Below, in pieces: positions 61,942 to 64,000 of a DNA stretch of 64,000 nucleotides. The DNA is taken from NCBI GenBank assembly GCA_965603125.1, contig CBFDBU010000004.1, positions 97,996 to 161,995 of the forward strand, given 5' to 3'. Numbering within the stretch: position 1 is the stretch's first letter; every line of letters starts with the position of its first letter. The notes under the pieces were generated by a model that saw only the letters and a list, made by a program, of their open reading frames with translations, did not search any database and was not told the DNA's origin. The position numbers and the translations under genes are program-made. The stretch is from JAJRTA01 sp965603125 (lineage in GTDB: Bacteria; Zixibacteria; MSB-5A5; GN15; FEB-12).

Positions 61942-63240
61942 CTAAAAGAGCCAACCGTATGTCATTCCGCTTACTGTCGCCATCACCACTACCAGGGCAA
62001 CAAAGACGGCAGTCTTCTTGGTTCCCATTACCGACCGAATCACCAGCATATTGGGCAGAGATAACGCCGGACCGGCCAGCAGCAACGCCAGCGCCGGGCC
62101 TTTGCCCATGCCGTTTCCGATAAGCCCTTCCAGAATGGGTATCTCCGTGAGGGTAGCGAAATACATGAAAGCCCCGGCTACCGAGGCAAACAGGTTCGCG
62201 CTGAGGGAATTGCCGCCCACGGAACCAGCGATCCAACTCGACGGGATCAATCCTTCATTTCCCGGACGTCCCAAAAGCAGACCGGCGACAAGAACGCCCA
62301 CAAACAACAAAGGCAGTATCTGCCTGGCGAATCCCCACGATTGTGTGAACCAGTCTCCCGCCTCACCGTCGCTGGTGCTTGCAGACCAGGAAAGCCCAAA
62401 CAGGGCTGCGGTAAAGGGGATCAGCGGCTCGTCGGGGAAGACGAGCGCCAGTATCGCCGTGACGATCCCGCCGGCAAGGACCTTCCACCATTTCAGACCG
62501 AACCACAGTACTAACATGACCCCCAGAAGGATCGCCGCCGCGCCGGTGATGATCCACTTGAGAGAGTAGAAGACGTACCAGAGGCCGACCGCGTCGTCCG
62601 GTCTGCCCCAGTTGGCGAAGACCAATATCGCCACCATCGAAGCGAAATAGACGACATTCTGCCACAGGGGTCGCGACACCTGCTGCTCAGGCAACGCCAT
62701 CCGGGCCTCAGCTCTCTCGACCTCACCTTTGTGAAAGATGAAGTGCATGAGAAGACCGATCAGAACACTGAACAGAATAGCTCCCACCGCTCGGGCAATG
62801 CCCAGCTCGATTCCTAACACCCGGGCCGTGAGAACGATAGCCAGAACATTGATGGCGGGACCCGAATAGAGAAATGCAGTTGCCGGCCCCAGTCCTGCAC
62901 CCATTCGGTGAATTCCGGCAAACAAGGGGAGAACCGTGCACGAGCAGACAGCCAGAATAGTACCGGATACGGATGCCACAGCGTAGGCCTGAACCTTCCT
63001 GGCCCGGGCGCCGAGGTATTTTATAACCGATGCCTGGCTGAGAAAAACGGCGATCCCCCCGGCGATGAAGAATGCCGGCAGCAGGCATGTAATCACATGC
63101 TCCCGCGCGTACCACCGGGCCAGACGCAGCGCCCCGATCAGGGCATTATCGGACCCGAACTCCTCCACCGGCAGATAGAAACAGGTCAAAAACACTCCGC
63201 CCACAGCTACCAGCGACCGGCTGTCTTTTTTCCAGTCCAT
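61942..63240 (-). CDS. Permease of the UPF0718/ArsP family
   Basis: The 432-residue protein has about 10-11 helices. The conserved signature GTILAVCSCTVLPLFAGIHR with its Cys pair, and GPAINVLAIVLTARVLG, identify the permease family that includes the organoarsenical exporter ArsP. The second half repeats the layout (GGNSLSANLFASVAGAFMYF, TEIPILEGLIGNGMGKGPAL). It lies first behind arsR. Whether it moves arsenicals or another metal complex is not shown by sequence. Confidence 0.85.
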   Translation of the reverse strand: MDWKKDSRSLVAVGGVFLTCFYLPVEEFGSDNALIGALRLARWYAREHVITCLLPAFFIAGGIAVFLSQASVIKYLGARARKVQAYAVASVSGTILAVCSCTVLPLFAGIHRMGAGLGPATAFLYSGPAINVLAIVLTARVLGIELGIARAVGAILFSVLIGLLMHFIFHKGEVERAEARMALPEQQVSRPLWQNVVYFASMVAILVFANWGRPDDAVGLWYVFYSLKWIITGAAAILLGVMLVLWFGLKWWKVLAGGIVTAILALVFPDEPLIPFTAALFGLSWSASTSDGEAGDWFTQSWGFARQILPLLFVGVLVAGLLLGRPGNEGLIPSSWIAGSVGGNSLSANLFASVAGAFMYFATLTEIPILEGLIGNGMGKGPALALLLAGPALSLPNMLVIRSVMGTKKTAVFVALVVVMATVSGMTYGWLF

Positions 63241-63316
63241 CAACAGGCTTCGCCCCCGCGGCAACTCCCGCTGTCCGGCCAGGTGGCTACTGCAGGATCC
63301 ATGTCAGGCGACATCG

Positions 63317-63640
63317 TCACTTCTTCACCAACGACAACTGGGTTATCGCTGTCGATTTGATAACCGTCTCCACGCACCCGAAGAAGTTCAGGATACAGGG
63401 CATGCACAGCCTGTAGTAGACCTGGACGCCTTTCTTCCTGTCCCAAACGATGCCGGCAGATTTGAGAATCCCCAGATGTCTTGATACGGTTGACATATCG
63501 GCTCCGATCAAGTCGGTAAGCTCGGCCACGCACATGCTTTTCTTAGCCAGCGTATCGACGATGAACAGGCGAGTCGGGTGAGCCATAGCCTTTACAATCG
63601 TTGCCCGGGCTTCATACCGGTCTCTGGTTTTCGCGTTCAA
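63317..63640 (-). CDS. arsR: ArsR-family transcriptional repressor
   Basis: The 107-residue winged-helix protein has KAMAHPTRLFIVDTL and the recognition helix region ELTDLIGADMSTVSRHLGIL. Metalloid-binding cysteines are not in the classical ELCVCDL form: one Cys stands in KSMCVAEL and three more lie in the C-terminal CMPCILNFFGC. The start is a TTG at 63640 with GGAGG upstream. It should repress its own operon through the palindrome over the promoter -10. Confidence 0.93.
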   Translation of the reverse strand: MNAKTRDRYEARATIVKAMAHPTRLFIVDTLAKKSMCVAELTDLIGADMSTVSRHLGILKSAGIVWDRKKGVQVYYRLCMPCILNFFGCVETVIKSTAITQLSLVKK

Positions 63641-63665
63641 AACGGCCTCCGGTCTATTTGGTTAT

Positions 63666-63698
63666 TTGGCAATATAGCCAAGAATATCTCAAAGTCAA
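63666..63698 (-). promoter_or_regulatory. ars promoter with overlapping ArsR operator
   Basis: Minus strand: TTGACT (63693-63698), 16 bases, TATATT (63671-63676). The palindrome TTGGC-TATATT-GCCAA (63666-63681) is centred exactly on the -10, so repressor binding would block polymerase. Confidence 0.75.
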
Positions 63699-63749
63699 GC
63701 ACAAATCCGTTGATTTCGTGCTATTTCGTCGCAGGCCACATGGGCCATT

Positions 63750-63864
63750 CGCTAGTGTAGTGTTACAGAACTAACTTAACAAAACATGAGGCCCTAACTG
63801 ATTGACTGCCACAACCATAACTTTTCGTGAATAGTAATAGTATTTAAGGAACACTACACTAGCG
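63750..63864. mobile_element. MITE-like element, 115 bp with perfect 15-bp inverted ends
   Basis: CGCTAGTGTAGTGTT (63750-63764) is exactly repeated in inverse as AACACTACACTAGCG (63850-63864). The interior is AT-rich and non-coding. No target duplication is obvious. Confidence 0.7.
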
Positions 63865-63878
63865 GTGGGATCGGTTCG

Positions 63879-64000
63879 TCACCGAGTGCCACCCTTGGAC
63901 TCCCCCAGGGCCAGGTGGCCCACCATTCATGGTGGGGACAAAGAAGGTACAGACCCACGACATAGGTAACAGTTATGCTACGGCACAAGCTAAGGAGGTG
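63879..64000 (+). other. Window end: hairpin and possible start of an insertion sequence
   Basis: CCCACCATTCATGGTGGG at 63919-63936 is a perfect hairpin. The following text up to AAGGAGGTG at the last bases looks like the upstream flank and ribosome site of a gene that starts beyond the window, perhaps a transposase. No coding sequence is inside. Confidence 0.3.

Noticed and set aside
61931..62236. N-terminal extension of the ArsE-like protein
   Set aside because: It lies antiparallel in frame over the permease coding region, and AGGAGGAAG at 61934-61942 sets the start at 61930.

Overview
The window looks like chromosomal DNA from a Gram-negative bacterium of the FCB superphylum, most likely an uncultured candidate phylum such as Zixibacteria. 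This is an inference. It rests on a type IX-secretion-style C-terminal sorting domain with the NYPNPFNP signature (11155-12000), a gingipain-like C25 peptidase, a DUF3078 outer-membrane protein, a Bacteroidetes-type succinate dehydrogenase and Lol-type lipoprotein export genes. The DNA is moderately GC-rich, with several visibly AT-richer patches. No rRNA or CRISPR array is present; one tRNA is.

Layout. 1-3000: end of a methyltransferase and a convergent C25 peptidase. 3803-10664: an envelope block of an ECF sigma factor, two DUF4097 'toastrack' proteins around a bactofilin-like membrane protein, then an active HtrA protease overlapping a catalytically dead HtrA-like protein. 11155-13781: a sorted surface protein and a membrane-anchored Ser/Thr kinase with a second pseudokinase-like domain. 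13913-15846: tsaD and a YbbR protein. 16068-16913: an isolated AT-rich DUF3800 gene. 17629-26098: a long minus-strand unit starting with tRNA-Leu and running tig, clpP, clpX, AhpD-like, DUF4846, endonuclease V-like, M20 peptidase, beta-propeller. 26201-28480: archaeal-type proS bracketed by inverted copies of a palindromic repeat, with a tandem array upstream. 28737-34910: lolC/E, lolD, mcsA, mcsB, clpC. 35224-37873: rpmA and a UvrD/PcrA helicase. 38120-41733: trmO, a ZIP transporter, a small unknown gene and a radical SAM protein. 42486-44699: a decaying sulfur locus with an intact siroheme-synthase domain, a frameshifted rhodanese, a dsrC with an internal stop and a dsrE with two stops. 44874-49761: a porin and sdhCAB. 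50288-54532: class II aldolase, an aminotransferase-like protein lacking its PLP lysine, folB, folK, a deoxynucleoside kinase and panB. 54568-59045: DUF3078 protein, wrbA, a small membrane protein, cysE and cysK. 59316-63640: an arsenic operon (arsR, permease, arsE, arsF, arsG, acr3), followed by a MITE-like element.

How it works together. Protein quality control dominates: tig-clpP-clpX, the arginine-phosphorylation machine McsA/McsB/ClpC and the periplasmic HtrA pair. The ECF sigma factor with its toastrack and bactofilin-like partners is the best candidate here for a poorly described envelope-stress system. No anti-sigma factor is recognisable. Several genes keep a fold but lose key catalytic residues: pseudo-HtrA, pseudokinase domain, endonuclease V with Asp to Gln, aminotransferase with Lys to Tyr, and ClpP with Asp to Asn. 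Sigma-70-like promoters of the form TTGACx-N16/17-TATAxT can be read before tRNA-Leu/tig, proS, ybbR, rpmA, the helicase gene, sdh and arsR. Two of them sit so close to the start codon that leaderless mRNAs are likely. Intergenic regions carry several families of short palindromic repeats.
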